64,000 bases of DNA from Epiperipatus broadwayi (lineage: Eukaryota > Onychophora > Udeonychophora > Euonychophora > Peripatidae): the NCBI GenBank assembly GCA_028023455.1, contig JAQFVV010012435.1, forward strand, positions 3,038,001 through 3,102,000, in the 5' to 3' direction. Below the pieces are notes generated by a model, which saw only the letters and a program-made list of their open reading frames with translations, did no database searches and was not told where the DNA came from. Shown piece after piece: positions 34,927 to 45,732 of this stretch. The position numbers and the translations under genes are program-made. How positions within the stretch are numbered: position 1 is the stretch's first letter; every line of letters begins with the position of its first letter.

Positions 34927-35640
34927 TTGATTAAACTTAATCTGGAATGCCTCCCTACTCTTTATTTTTATAAATATAGAAGACAGTGCTGTCACAGAGA
35001 AATGGAAACACAAACTCATCTATTCTCTGACTGTCAATGCTTTGACAACATATGGATAGCAATCCCTAGACTATTCAATAACACTCATGTCAACATGCAC
35101 TATTTATTTAAAACATTCAGTAAGGGTATACATGCACAAATTTGGGCAAGCACTTTTATTCTCTATGCACTATGGTGCACTAGATGTACATTCATGTATA
35201 ATAATAACCCTAGAAGACACCCAAACACCTTTTCAATCAAATTGGAAAGGACAAAAAAGTCACATCAGAAAAAGTCTTTCAAGACACTTGGTCTTTAATG
35301 AATAAAAATCTTAGATCCTAGCCTAAAGTAATGACAATAGTCCCATTTTTGTCACACCAATGAGATGATGAAGAAGAGACTTGAATAAACTTATATAATT
35401 TTTGCAGTTTGAGATTTCTGTTTTGTATATATGTACTCTAATTTAAGATGTAACTGACTGTCCATTTAATTTCTCATGTATATATATAATTTTTTTAATG
35501 CTCATTCATATTCTTTGTATATCTCTCATGTACATGTTATTATATCATTGTTACTATACTAAATGTATCAAATTTCTGTATCATACTATATGTAATGAGC
35601 TATGTAACCCTTGATTGCTTAATAAAGTTCTTTGAAAAGT
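34927..35640 (+). pseudogene. LINE ORF2 C-terminus and 3' UTR (related to the 12.8-19 kb element)
   Basis: A frame of 123 codons encodes LPTLYFYKYRRQCCHREMET followed by QTHLFSDCQCFDNIW, the C-terminal zinc-finger region of LINEs (C-x-C..., H-x-F..C). Next come IWASTFILYALWCTRCTFMY and a basic tail, typical of L1/Tx1-like ORF2 ends. After the stop at 35,298 there is about 330 bp of 3' UTR ending with an AATAAA-type signal near 35,620. The element is 5' truncated at about 34,915. Confidence 0.8.
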
Positions 35641-35964
35641 AAAATTGTTTACAGAACAATTAAGTCTGAAAATTTTTATATGATAATTTGTAAGTCAGAA
35701 TAACAATGAATCATTTAAATAAACTACCATATAAGATCCTTTTCTTACAACAATGCTAATATATTTTTCAGATAACAAATGATCATGACCACTTTTATCT
35801 GAGAAGCACTTTGTTATATAGTAATACATTTTTACTAACAAACAGATTAGCATTGATATAAGGAAAGGGCATTATTAGCAATTTCATTTATATGATTCTT
35901 TGACAAGCTGGCTTATAAATTATTATAATAATGTTTTTAGACTTAAATTAAACATCATATAATC
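35641..35964. other. AT-rich spacer
   Basis: Nothing recognised. Confidence 0.5.
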
Positions 35965-36440
35965 ACTAGTTACTATGCTTACACAAACTGTTAAAACAAT
36001 GGCTAACTCTCTATCCATTGATTATTATGGCTTGCACTGGGTGGCACTGCTATATGAAGAATTTGATACTGTGATAACAGCTTGTGTAATCATATAAAAT
36101 GATGGTCATGTGATGTTTAGTGCTTTAATACCAATCCTGTCCATAGTATGATGGTGACTAAGGATATTAAAGAACCAAAGACACCAAAATGTATATTTAC
36201 TGAACTGGGTTCAAATCCATATGATTATATAAGTGAATGAGTTTGGATTGGAAACATTAATGTGTTTTTATTTTGGACTCATAGCTTTATAGTAAACTAA
36301 AAAGGCAAAAGATAGCTGCTAGAAGATTGCATTTGATCCTATCTCTGATCTGAGACTCTTCAATGATAAAGCCATAAGCTAGAAACTAATCTAGGAATAT
36401 TGAATGTGTAGGCACTAGAAGGGAATTTTATGCAGATGTA
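35965..36440 (+). mobile_element. Composite SINE-like repeat, copy 2, with family B tail
   Basis: Starts with a family B end in reverse position (GGCACTGCTATATGAAG at about 36,042), then a tRNA-like part with A box-like TGGTGACTAAGGATATTAAAG (split over about 36,150-36,170) and B box GGGTTCAAATCC (36,207-36,218), a 'ttggattggaaacatta' block, then the family B hammerhead-like region (CAATGATAAAGCC...GCTAGAAACTAATCTAGG, 36,360-36,397; CTGATGA has decayed to CAATGATA). Ends where the LINE fragment starts. Confidence 0.55.
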
Positions 36441-37300
36441 TGGACAGCAACGGAGGCAATTCAAGGAGAAATGGGATGGTCAAGTTTTCATATGAGAGAT
36501 GCAAAAAGTAAAATGAAAATGTTTGGTAGATTGCAGTTTATGGATAATAAAAGAATAGCTAAAATAATATTTAATTGGGTTATGAGTAAAGGGCAGGTAA
36601 CAAGATGGGTGAGAAAGGTAATGTGTTATGCAAAAGATTTGGATAAAGAATTTATATCAGTATATTTGTGCAAAAGATGGGATGATTGTGTTAAGAGGAT
36701 TATTGAGTGTTATAGTAGTAAGGAATGGGATAAAAAAATAAATTTATTAATAGACTAGGGAGTTAGAGAGATGGAGAAATAGTATGGAGAGTAAAAAGAG
36801 TTTAAATATATATAGAAATAAACAGAATATTAGGTGTGTGTTAATATATGATAATAGTAAGAAAAGTAGTTTATTATTTAAGGCTCGAATGGGATCTTTA
36901 GCTACAAAAGAATATAAATGTAAATGGAAAAAAATGGGCGATTTATTTTGTAAATTATGTAAGGAAGGAATAGAAAATATTAGGCATTTGTTAATTGAAT
37001 GTAAATGCTTAAAAACAGAAAGGGTACATATAATGAAGCTATGGAAGAATAAATATGAAAAAAGTGATTATACAGAAAGTGAATCATTGGTTTTTATGCT
37101 GGGTTTGTATAAAAATTATAGAGTTGACAAAGATTATGTTGTGGAAATGGGATGGAGCGGAATATGGGAAAATTTAGAGTGGGGAATGGAAAATAAAGTG
37201 GTTAACAGGTTTATATGGGCATAATTGCTGAGATATTTTTTTACTTCGTTTAAGGAGAAGCCACAATACATCACATCACATCACATTACATATACTGTTT
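36425..37300 (+). pseudogene. LINE ORF C-terminal region with 3' UTR
   Basis: Two frames, shifted against each other near 36,760. The first (from about 36,435) reads AIQGEMGWSSFHMRDAKSK then RLQFMDNKRIAKIIF and TRWVRKVM, a pattern found after the reverse transcriptase in some LINEs. The second (36,784-37,224) has LLFKARMGSLATKEYKCKWK followed by CKLCKEGIENIRHLLIEC, the C-terminal zinc-finger (zf-RVT-like) region, then WSGIWENLEWGMENKVVNRF and a stop. The 3' UTR ends in (CATCA)n. The 5' end is truncated inside a SINE-like repeat. Clade not assigned. Confidence 0.8.
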
Positions 37301-38165
37301 TAGACTTATTGTTTTGTGATTTATTTTTTTAAGTGATTTATTTTCCAAGATTTTTATTCATTCACTAGCATATAAACATTTTAAAATCAATAGCATATAT
37401 CAAGAATTTTAAAAATAAAAAAATAAAAAATAAATTAAAATAAAAACTGCTAACTACAGTAATGAAATGATACAGACAAGAAATGCTGTCATTTTTAGTA
37501 CTTGAAGATCACACCAGTTTCCGAATGACAGCAAATTATTTAAATTTAGGAAAGAACCTTCTTTAATTATTAGTATTATACTCACATATATAAGATTACT
37601 TTAAATTGTTTCAACAAATCTATTTGAAAATTATCGAAATAGTATTTTTGTAATGTTCTATTTTATGTAAATCTTAAAAATAATAAATAAAATAGGTTTT
37701 TTTTTAAAATAACAAGAATTGACACACATCATCAATATATTTTTGTAACGCAGAAAAAAAAAATGTGGAACAAGAATTCAAAATTGTCCACGCCAGGTGT
37801 TGATTTTAGATCTTTATCAAAACAGATGTCACGGAACTATGAAGTTTGTGAGACAAGGAAGACTAAGTTTAGATTTTTTTACAACAAAAAATTAAATACT
37901 TTACTGAATTTTATAGTATATTTTTATTTATATGTGTGGATATATATATGAGCATGGGCTTACATGTGCATCAAATGTATACTAGTTTTATTGAAAGTTA
38001 GGTGGAAATAATAGTGAATTAAAACTTAGAGAGTTATTTTGATTCTAGTATTCTCGGTGAGAAATACTAAAACATGAAAATTATTTGCTTTTCAGCAGAA
38101 AATATATATAAGCCAAACTTTGATAACACAATTAATTTTACATATAAAACAATAAATATTTGAAA
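37301..38165. other. AT-rich spacer
   Basis: Nothing recognised; poly-A/AAAT runs at 37,418-37,445. Confidence 0.5.
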
Positions 38166-38303
38166 ACCAGGCACTCTTCACAAACCTGTGAGCTTAATTG
38201 TAAGTATAGGGGATTTGAACTCAGATTTTCAAACACCCTTCAACTATTCACACTGTCTCATACAACTGATGCACACGACCAAACACATGTAGAAAAGATA
38301 AAA

Positions 38304-38361
38304 GATCACCAATATATGTATTTTGTGCTAAACCAGCACTCATCAGTTGGTCCAGGTTATC
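38304..38361 (-). ncRNA. Hammerhead-like motif, family C left copy (core mutated)
   Basis: Same layout as the copy at 38.77 kb, with CTGATGA at 38,340-38,346 and stem II GTGCT/AGCAC. GAAA has become AAAA, so the copy should be inactive. The change fits loss of a CpG (CGAAA to CAAAA). Confidence 0.55.
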
Positions 38362-38770
38362 ATCTCCCACACATATATATAATCAGTGCTCAATTTATAT
38401 TAAGATAGCAAATCTTCACACTTTAACGGACAGGCTTCAATTCACTCCAACCTCCAACTTTTCCACCATTCATATCATTGAAAATCCGATGATGAAAACT
38501 CAAGTCCCATGCTGATGCCAATATTATTGCCATGCCCATGTATTTAAATGAATAAGTTCTATACATAAGGGGTCAGAGTGACTTGAGATCAACATGGGCA
38601 TGGCAATAATATTGGCATCAGCATGGGATTTGAATTTTCATCATCGGATTTTCAATGATATGAATGGCTGAAAACTTAGAGGTTGGGGTGGATTGAAGTC
38701 TGTCCATTAAAGTATGAAGATTTGCTATCTTAATACAAACTGAGCACTGATTATATATATGTGTGGGAGA

Positions 38771-38837
38771 TGATAACCCTGGACCAACTGATGAGTGCTG
38801 GTTTAGCATGAAATACATATATTGGTGATTATTTATC
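38771..38837 (+). ncRNA. Hammerhead ribozyme motif, family C right copy
   Basis: ACCAA (38,783-38,787), CTGATGA (38,788-38,794), stem II GTGCT/AGCAT with a closing G-T wobble, GAAA (38,810-38,813), stem III segment ATACATAT, then TTGGT (38,822-38,826) and GATTAT. Core intact. Outer stem I strand reads GATAACC, so the outer pairing is one base poorer than at 27.1 kb. Confidence 0.6.
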
Positions 38838-38945
38838 TTTTCTACATGTGTGTGATCATGTGTACCAGTTGTATGAGAAAGTGTTGATAGTTGAAGGGTG
38901 CTTGAAAATCTGAGTTCAAATCCCCTATACTTATATAAAACATTA

Positions 38946-39649
38946 CAAAAACAAATACAGAAAAATGTTAATAAAAATCTTAATTCTCAATCCATAATAT
39001 GAAATACGTGTTTATGGAAAAAATAAAATAATAATGATGCAAATTCATACCAAAGAGTGAAAATATGTGTTTAATCAATAGATCTAAAAATCAAACTGCA
39101 TGTTTTAGTGTATTGATAGACTGGAGTTCAAGACTTATAAATTGCAGTCCAAATCTATCATTTCCAGAGTTTACACTTCTTATGAACACCTAATAAACCA
39201 TTTGATTATTTTTTTTACTCTTTGCACTCACATTATCTACAACATGCTTCTTGATCAAACAAGTAAGAAAATTATAAATAAATCTTTTTCTGCTTGGTGT
39301 CACAGGATTATATATTTTTTGCTAATAAGTTTTCATTGCTCTTTAGACACCTCAGGAGCATCCAATATTTTTTTAGCAAATAAGATAACTTCAATGCAGT
39401 ACTGAAACTCTTTTATGACTCAACAACATAACATTTTGTTAACTCTGCATGAACCAATTCCTTCTATTAAATCTATAAAAAGTTAAATTAAATCATTGCT
39501 TCATTAAAACATTACAGATAAAGTTAACCCATTTTTCCTGAAGTTACCTGATCCTATAATTAAAAATAAGATTAGCATAGTAATTGCAATTATATTTGAT
39601 GCATCTGATGCAATTGGTCAGTCCCAAATAATCTTTTTTTACAGAGTTA

Positions 39650-39650
<1 letters not shown>
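38946..39650. other. AT-rich spacer
   Basis: Nothing recognised. Confidence 0.5.

Positions 39651-39651
<1 letters not shown>

Positions 39652-39686
<35 letters not shown>
39652..39686. repeat. (TA)n microsatellite
   Basis: About 17 TA units, followed by a second short TA run; borders repeat D. Confidence 0.95.
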
Positions 39687-39691
<5 letters not shown>

Positions 39692-39709
39692 ACAATATAT
39701 ATATATATT

Positions 39710-39800
39710 GCTAAAAGGAGGTTGCCTTGACAACAGTTTGAAATTGTTGATTGTTATTGATATTGGATTGTCTAAGTGAAGACTGGTTTTTAATGATATA
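39710..39800. repeat. Repeat D, copy 3 (inverted)
   Basis: Reverse complement of the copies at 22.9 and 30.7 kb; core GTTGCCTTGACAAC at 39,721-39,734. Flanked by TA runs on the left, as at 22.85 kb. Confidence 0.7.
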
Positions 39801-41752
39801 TATAATACAAATAAAATATCTCTTAATTAAAAAAACTATTGTAATAACAATAAAAATAATAATTATAATGGTAATTAACAATTATATATAGTCTTTAAGT
39901 ACTTCTGTTGTTTGAAAGAATGTATATATTTATTATTTGTTACTTACCATCATATATATATATATAAGCAAGCACATTAATAAATTAATTTTTTAAAATC
40001 AAGTATCTTTAATTGATTATTAAATGCAATATCATGTGTTGTAAGAACTTTCTTTATATTCTTTGCTCTTAAGCATACTGAGAAAATTACTCAATTAAAC
40101 ACTAGTTCATTGGCAAATATTCTTCTAACGATATGAAGACCGCTATTTACTACGAGAAGAATCTTTGGATATTTCTATTATTAAAGATTTTAACAGAATT
40201 AAATATTTTTGTGTGCCACAATTATAACATAAGTTTCTACATCACCTTTTCAGTTATTATTACTATTAAGTAATACCTTTTTATTAGATTTAAGTTGATT
40301 TTTTTTAAAATTCTGCAAATATTTTTCTATAAAAGAAATGAAGACAAAACTACAAAATTCTATATGCTTATCTTTAAAAAAAAAAAAAAACCTACTGAAA
40401 ATTAAAATAATATTTAAAAAAAAAAAACGTTTAAAGTAATCTGTATCTATAAATTTTTAGGTACTGTGAGAAGGCTATAAATAGCTGAGGAAATATGAAG
40501 TAAGAAAAGATTCTAACATACAAGTTTAATTATATTATAGAAAAAATATTGGAGTTTAGGGAAATTAAAATTAAACACATTATCCCACATTAAAAACAAG
40601 AAAATAAAAGTTGTTATAATGTTTGAGAAGAGATTGTTTTTTAAATTTTTGATGTGTTTTATGATGATGTGAAGTCTATGTTATGGTAATAATTATACTT
40701 CCATTTCTGAAATCTGGGGTGACTATACAGAAAAAGATTTGAATTTATCTTCTCTCAGCTAGATATGGAATATACTGTATAAATATATGAGAAATTTGTG
40801 TTAGCTGATTATAAAGCCATTATTAGGAAAAGCCTCAAGATTAATTTTTATTAAAAAATTCATTGCCTGATTCAAAAAACCAATGTTTAAATTATCTAAT
40901 GATTATGTGATTATTGAGATTAAGCACAGGATTAGAAGCATCAGTGGATGTATCAAATGAGTACTTTAACATGTATGCATGGCAGTAGTTTTGTTAAAAA
41001 AAATAATTGACTATGAGATTACTCGAAATGACTATTTCTTAAGATTTTTGAACAATCATAGATTTAAATTGCGCTAGCACAAAATTGGGAAGGCCTAAAA
41101 ACATGTGAGATAGACCATTATTTGTGGTGTTTTATTTATTTTTGGAATGGTATATTTTTTCTTTCTACTATAAAGTTTGCATGTTTATGAAAGTTTTTGT
41201 AAAAAAGACTAATTTTAATTTTCTTTCCTTTTCTTCGTTTTTTTATATTTCATGGAAAAATATGAATGTGGATTTATTTTTCTCTTAAAATAAAAATTAA
41301 AACTCCAATGTCTTGGTCTGAGGGCTTGAAAACTTCTGAAACATAATTTTCTATCAACTGTAAGTATGTAACCTTTTTCATTGTTTTTATATAAATAATT
41401 TATAATGCTATAGAATAATGGTCTGTTATATGATTACTAAAAAATCTAAACACAAAAAATTTTATATCTACATTTTTTTCTCAACCTACCCTTTTTTTTA
41501 TATTTTTTATATAAATATAATATTTTGTTGCAAATAATGCCTTACAAAAAAAAATTATTTCAATATCATAACTGATATTAGAAGCAAGGTCTCATATATC
41601 TGTTTTGTATATATCTTTATTATATATCATTATTATCTACACATAAACAATTATATTTCATTTTTTGTAATCTTCTACTTGATTATATAAATATAATATG
41701 TTTTTGCAAGTAATACTTATAAAGAATAATAGAAATAAAAAATTGTTTTATA
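39801..41752. other. Long AT-rich spacer
   Basis: No recognised element; poly-A runs at about 40,376-40,390 and 40,417-40,427. Confidence 0.5.
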
Positions 41753-41911
41753 TTAAATGCTTTTATTTACCGTACACTAAAAAGATAAAAGATAATAATA
41801 ATTTTATGGATCCCCATGTTTTTATTTCAAATTAAATCTAAAAATCCCAATTGTGATTGAAAAAAATTATTATTTTTTTTTTTTTAGTGTCTGGTAAATA
41901 AAAGCATTTAA
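41753..41911. mobile_element. 159-bp hairpin MITE bounded by TTAA
   Basis: TTAAATGCTTTTATTTACC at the left end and GGTAAATAAAAGCATTTAA at the right end are perfect complements; pairing continues inward to about 29 bp with two or three mismatches. TTAA at both ends recalls the target site of piggyBac-type elements, but the TTAA is part of the symmetrical arm and no CCC-type end is present. Non-coding inside. Confidence 0.65.
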
Positions 41912-42004
41912 CATGTACAGAAATCATCTCTATTATTTTTAACTTTTTAGTATTGGCACAATAAATACAAATGTAAAATCATTTTGTGCTTTAAATTGAC
42001 TTGA

Positions 42005-42235
42005 TACTTATAGCTTGTTAAGAGCTATTTGCAAACTCATTATATAACATTTGTAAGACAAGCTTGTTAAATTAGGTCATGTGACATACGGCTTGATTTC
42101 TTTGTAATTTTATTTTTTGTATTGCTTGAGTATCCTAGCACCTTACTAAGGAAGCCAGTAGCAGAAATCAATCTGAGGTTGGGGATATTCGGAAAAGCTT
42201 GTTAAGAGCTATTTGCAAGCTCATTATATATATAT
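42005..42235 (+). repeat. Family B-related repeat (E), copy 2
   Basis: Bounded by two direct copies of an 'agcttgttaagagctatttg' block (42,012 and 42,196). Contains CTAAGGAAGCCAGTAGCAG then AAATCAATCTGAGG, a worn counterpart of the family B hammerhead region. Also seen inverted at 21,265-21,405. Confidence 0.55.
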
Positions 42236-43656
42236 CACTAAATATTTTTGTTATAATCTAAAACATATAACCCTTATGTATATATCATATGTAATACATC
42301 TACATAATAATATATTTTTATATAAATGATTACAAATATGAAATATACTTTTAAATGAAAATATTTTGACATTTTTGCTTTTAGTTAAAAAAAATTATTT
42401 TAAAAAAAAAAGTGTTTACAAAACTATATTGTAAATGAATTTCAGTTAATACTTATAACTTTACTTTAAATCAGTTTCAGGCATATAGTGTGTATATATC
42501 ATTAGATATTTTTGCAGTAAGTTAATGTGTATATCTTTTATGTATATATCATATTAAATATGTGTAAACAATAATATATGTATAAGAAATCAGTAAGTAA
42601 CTTTTCTGTTTAATATTGTTTGACTTTTTTATTTTATTTGAAATTTTAAAAAAAAAAAATAGCTTAACATAATTATGTTATAAACAAACTTTCTTTATTA
42701 CTTAAATCTTGATTTTAAAATGTCATTGTCAAAATATTTACTATTTTCTCACCATCTGTTTCATATCTAAGAAACTAGGTGACCTACTAAAAAGATTAGT
42801 GTCGCATACGGATTAGTCTAGTAGTAATTAGTTAATAAAAAAAATTCAAGCAATTCTATTGGATTTAAGTCGATTAAACTTCAATTTTTAAATTTCATTG
42901 TAATTTTAAAAAGATCAAAAGTTTACAAACTAACATACCAACAAACAAAAAATTTTCCAACTCCCATAAATGCATTTAAAAATCAAATTTTTTTTATTGT
43001 TATATCTGTTGCTCTAAGCAGTACTTCATATATTTGTTTTGTTTGTATCTGCATCATAATCTCTGATACTTGCATATAAAAAATAAGAGTCATAAAGCTG
43101 ATTTAATGTGATGTGTAAAACCTATCTTTCAATAGATAATTTATATTTAAACTAATGGTAAAATTTTGTGAGGAATATACAGATCAACTGATAGACAAAA
43201 ACATAAATAACTATACTTTTTAAGTGAAGACAATAGAAAAAAAAGAGATTTAACTCTTTGCATCAGAAATATTGAGATATCAAAAAAGGGCTTATTGGGG
43301 GAAAAAATATTCAATTTCATTGTAAAAATTTATGGAGAGAAAAAAAGAATTGATTGGATACAGGTGAAATAGAAAATAATTAGAAATTGATGTTTGTAGG
43401 AAATTAATTGTCTAAACAGAAGAAATTAAACAAAAAATGGTAAAATACTTTACATTGCCAAAATAATCTCTCTCTCTCTCTCTCTTTTTATATACATATA
43501 CTTTTGTCACTCATATCTTTTAGAATCTTTTAAATTTATTATTTCTTCATTAATATTTTGAGAGTATAATATAATTTTTTTTTGAGTAATTAAATTTCAT
43601 CATTACATATTTAGTAAGCTAAAACTGTATCATTCTTGTAAGACTCATTATCAGTA
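42236..43656. other. AT-rich spacer with a (CT)n run
   Basis: (TC)n at about 43,468-43,486. Nothing else recognised. Confidence 0.5.
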
Positions 43657-43735
43657 TTAGAAATTACAAATGAGTATGGACATTCCAACTTCAAGAAAAA
43701 AACAAAATAATAACAAAAGCAGCAGCAACAACAAC

Positions 43736-43737
43736 AA

Positions 43738-43823
<86 letters not shown>

Positions 43824-43825
43824 AT
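43736..43825. repeat. (TAC)n microsatellite, about 28 units, with (GAT)n/(AAT)n
   Basis: A long pure TAC run, then GAT and AAT triplets to about 43,900. Because it is a triplet repeat, poly-Thr (plus) and poly-Val (minus) frames run through it. It sits exactly at the 3' tail of the minus-strand LINE ORF that ends near 43,900, so it probably grew from the element's own 3' triplet tail. Confidence 0.95.
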
Positions 43826-44739
43826 GATGATGATGATGATAATGATAATAATAATAATAATAATGATGATGATGGTGATGAGGATAATAATAATAATTCA
43901 TTTATTTGTGAATAACAGTTTAGTATCCACAAGTATTTACATTCAAATTGTATTTCATTTAAATGAAAAATATTCACTTCCTTGAATGGATTGTTATATT
44001 CCATTTGAAGTCTATAAATAGATGAATACGTCACTTTTCTTAATGTATGTACACAAAATAAATCTTGATTTCTATATTTAAAAGTTAGAATCCTGAGGGA
44101 AATAGTTGTCATATATTCTAATGATATTTTGACATATAGCAATTTAAATAAGAACAACATATCTGATATTAATCTTCTTTTATACATGTTATTGTTTTTA
44201 TTTAAGTATGTATCATCATAAATATATCTATAATATTTATCTTGGAATTTGTTGAAGGTTGTTTATTATTGAATAATTACAATTATTCTACTTTATACTT
44301 TTATAGTGTAGGATTGGTATTTTCAGCATGTTAAAAAGTAGCTTATAAGTTTGTAATTTGAGTTTAATATTTAATCTCAATATTTGACCTACAATTTTGT
44401 AAAATTTATTTATTGTTATTAGAATATGATTATTAAAAAAAATTATTAGTAAAGGTAATACCCAAATATTTCTGTATTTCATTCTTAGATATTCTACTAT
44501 CAGCAATATTAATTATGGTTTTCTTAAATTAAGATACTGTAATACATTTATTTGTATTATTTTTTATATTATTACTTTACATCATTTACCAAAATTATTA
44601 ACATAACTCTCCAACATTTTAAGATCATTTATATTTCTGATTTATATAAATATTTTAATATCATCAGCACAACAGCATGTTTTTCTCATTTATCATACAT
44701 CACATGATCACTATCTCATACTAGCACATAATTGTTATT

Positions 44740-45058
44740 AAACAATTCAAAAAAAAGCAAAACTCTCCATATAGTAGTGCAATCTTGTGCTAACAAGAGT
44801 AATCAATGGATGCCAGAAGGCTTGTTAAAAGGTGGGTGCTGGAGGATTGCATTAGATCCTAAGATCTAGGTGCAGTGCTCTCAGATCCAAGGCTCCTCAC
44901 TGATGAAGGCCACAAGCCAGAAACTAGTCTGGGGATATTGGATGTGTAGGCACTAGATAAGGATTTTATGCTCAAGCTTTTTGGCATCCATTGATTGCTC
45001 TAGTTAGCACAAGATGGCACTGCTATATGGAGAGTTTTGCTTTGTTTTGAATTGTTTA
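44740..45058. mobile_element. Family B hairpin element inserted in the LINE
   Basis: Inverted arms of about 90 bp (44,740-44,830 and about 44,970-45,058) with landmarks AAACAATTCAAAA, GCAAAACTCTCCATATAG and AATCAATGGATGCCAGAAG, each repeated as its complement at the other end. The centre holds 'agatctaggtgcag', a hammerhead-like motif and 'gtgtaggcactagataagg'. A copy without the left arm occurs at 60,195-60,395, which suggests the left arm was added by palindromic duplication. No ORF. Confidence 0.75.
44894..44935 (+). ncRNA. Hammerhead-like motif, family B
   Basis: Stem I TCCTCA (44,894-44,899) pairs with TGGGGA (44,930-44,935) with one wobble; core CTGATGA at 44,900-44,906; stem II GGC/GCC flanked by an unpaired A on each side; GAAA at 44,920-44,923; stem III segment ACTAGT (44,923-44,928) is a palindrome; C at 44,929 gives a GTC triplet at the predicted cut. 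The A/A next to stem II is a departure from the consensus and could reduce activity. Confidence 0.5.
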
Positions 45059-45194
45059 TCATACATGTTAAATCATATGTATAAATGGCAAAAAATAAGA
45101 CTCAGGATACTTCTTTGTAGAATTTCTTATTTATAAAAAGCTGTAGTTGAAAATTCTTCAATAATATGTATGTAGCTATTTCTATATGTAAGAA

Positions 45195-45530
45195 ATAATA
45201 ATAATAACCCCTCTCCACCTCCTCTAGAGATGAATTTTGTAATGACTGTATAAATCAATATATGATTCACAAGTATGTCCATATATAGAATGTGCTGGCT
45301 CACACTGGTTTAACTTCTGTAATAAACTTTTTTGTCTGAGATACTTCAACATCATCTCTAATTGTAGCTATCCAATGTATTTGATTCTTGGCCACATTTT
45401 CCCAATGAAAATGATCAACACTTAACTTCTTTAAAATATCTTTGAGACAATCTTCATACCATAAATGGGCTCTGTCCTTACCTTGAAAACCATACTCTAG
45501 TTTATCATAAATCTCCCTTGTATTGTTTAT
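45195..45530 (-). pseudogene. LINE C-terminal fragment (second, different family)
   Basis: The minus strand reads NTREIYDKLEYGFQGKD, then RAHLWYEDCLKDILKKLSVD and HFHWENVAKNQIHWIATIRD, matching the conserved C-terminal block 'GRPxxRxKDxxKRDLKxLxIDxxxWExxAxDRxxWR' known from several animal LINEs. It ends with a stop near 45,300 and a (AAT)n tail at about 45,188-45,200. Heavily 5' truncated; inactive. Confidence 0.75.
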
Positions 45531-45672
45531 TCATTTTATATATCCATTACAACAATGATGTGATTTAGCAATAATAGATTCTGAAGAATCACAACCAGAA
45601 AATTAAAGAAAATATTAACTAATTAATTGAATGGATTAAATTTTTAAATAAATATTTACTAATATCCTCAAT

Positions 45673-45732
45673 CTTGAGTATTTGCTGTTTTTATTTGAGT
45701 CTCTTGAATATTTGCTGTTTTTATTTGAGTCT
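45673..45732. repeat. 30-bp tandem duplication
   Basis: Two units (45,673-45,702 and 45,703-45,732) with one base difference. A 61-codon frame spanning them is in phase because the unit is a multiple of 3; I do not regard it as a gene. Confidence 0.9.

Larger units (their letters stand above)
38175..38945. mobile_element. Giant palindrome of two full family C repeats
   Basis: Left copy on minus (38,175-about 38,540) and right copy on plus (about 38,590-38,945) face each other. Arms of about 350 bp match almost throughout: 'gcatgggcatggcaataat' and 'ggatttgaactcag' ends, the hammerhead core, and the (TA)n-GTGTGGG segment. The centre (38,540-38,595) is about 55 bases. This gives the clearest full-length view of family C: an upstream part of about 180 bp, the core of about 65 bp, and a downstream part of about 110 bp ending GAGTTCAAATCCCC. 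Confidence 0.85.
43900..45180 (-). pseudogene. Jockey/CR1-like LINE, RT to C-terminus, split by a family B element
   Basis: Upstream of the inserted hairpin, the minus strand at about 45,130-45,060 reads VLFFAIYTYDLTCMI (consensus ...GPLLFxIYINDL). Past it, ADDIKIF (YADD block) at about 44,680 is followed by INDLKMLESYVNNFGK, IQKYLGITFTNN (KYLGIxF) and a long segment RRLISDMLFLFKLLYVKISL then YRNQDLFCVHTLRK and YNNPF, which matches the usual C-terminus of Jockey/CR1-type elements. Several stops and frame changes are present. The copy is 5' truncated. Confidence 0.7.

Noticed and set aside
43657-43915. Poly-Thr frame on plus and poly-Val frame on minus
   Set aside because: Produced by the (TAC)n repeat. 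Only the minus-strand sequence above 43,900 has LINE-like content.
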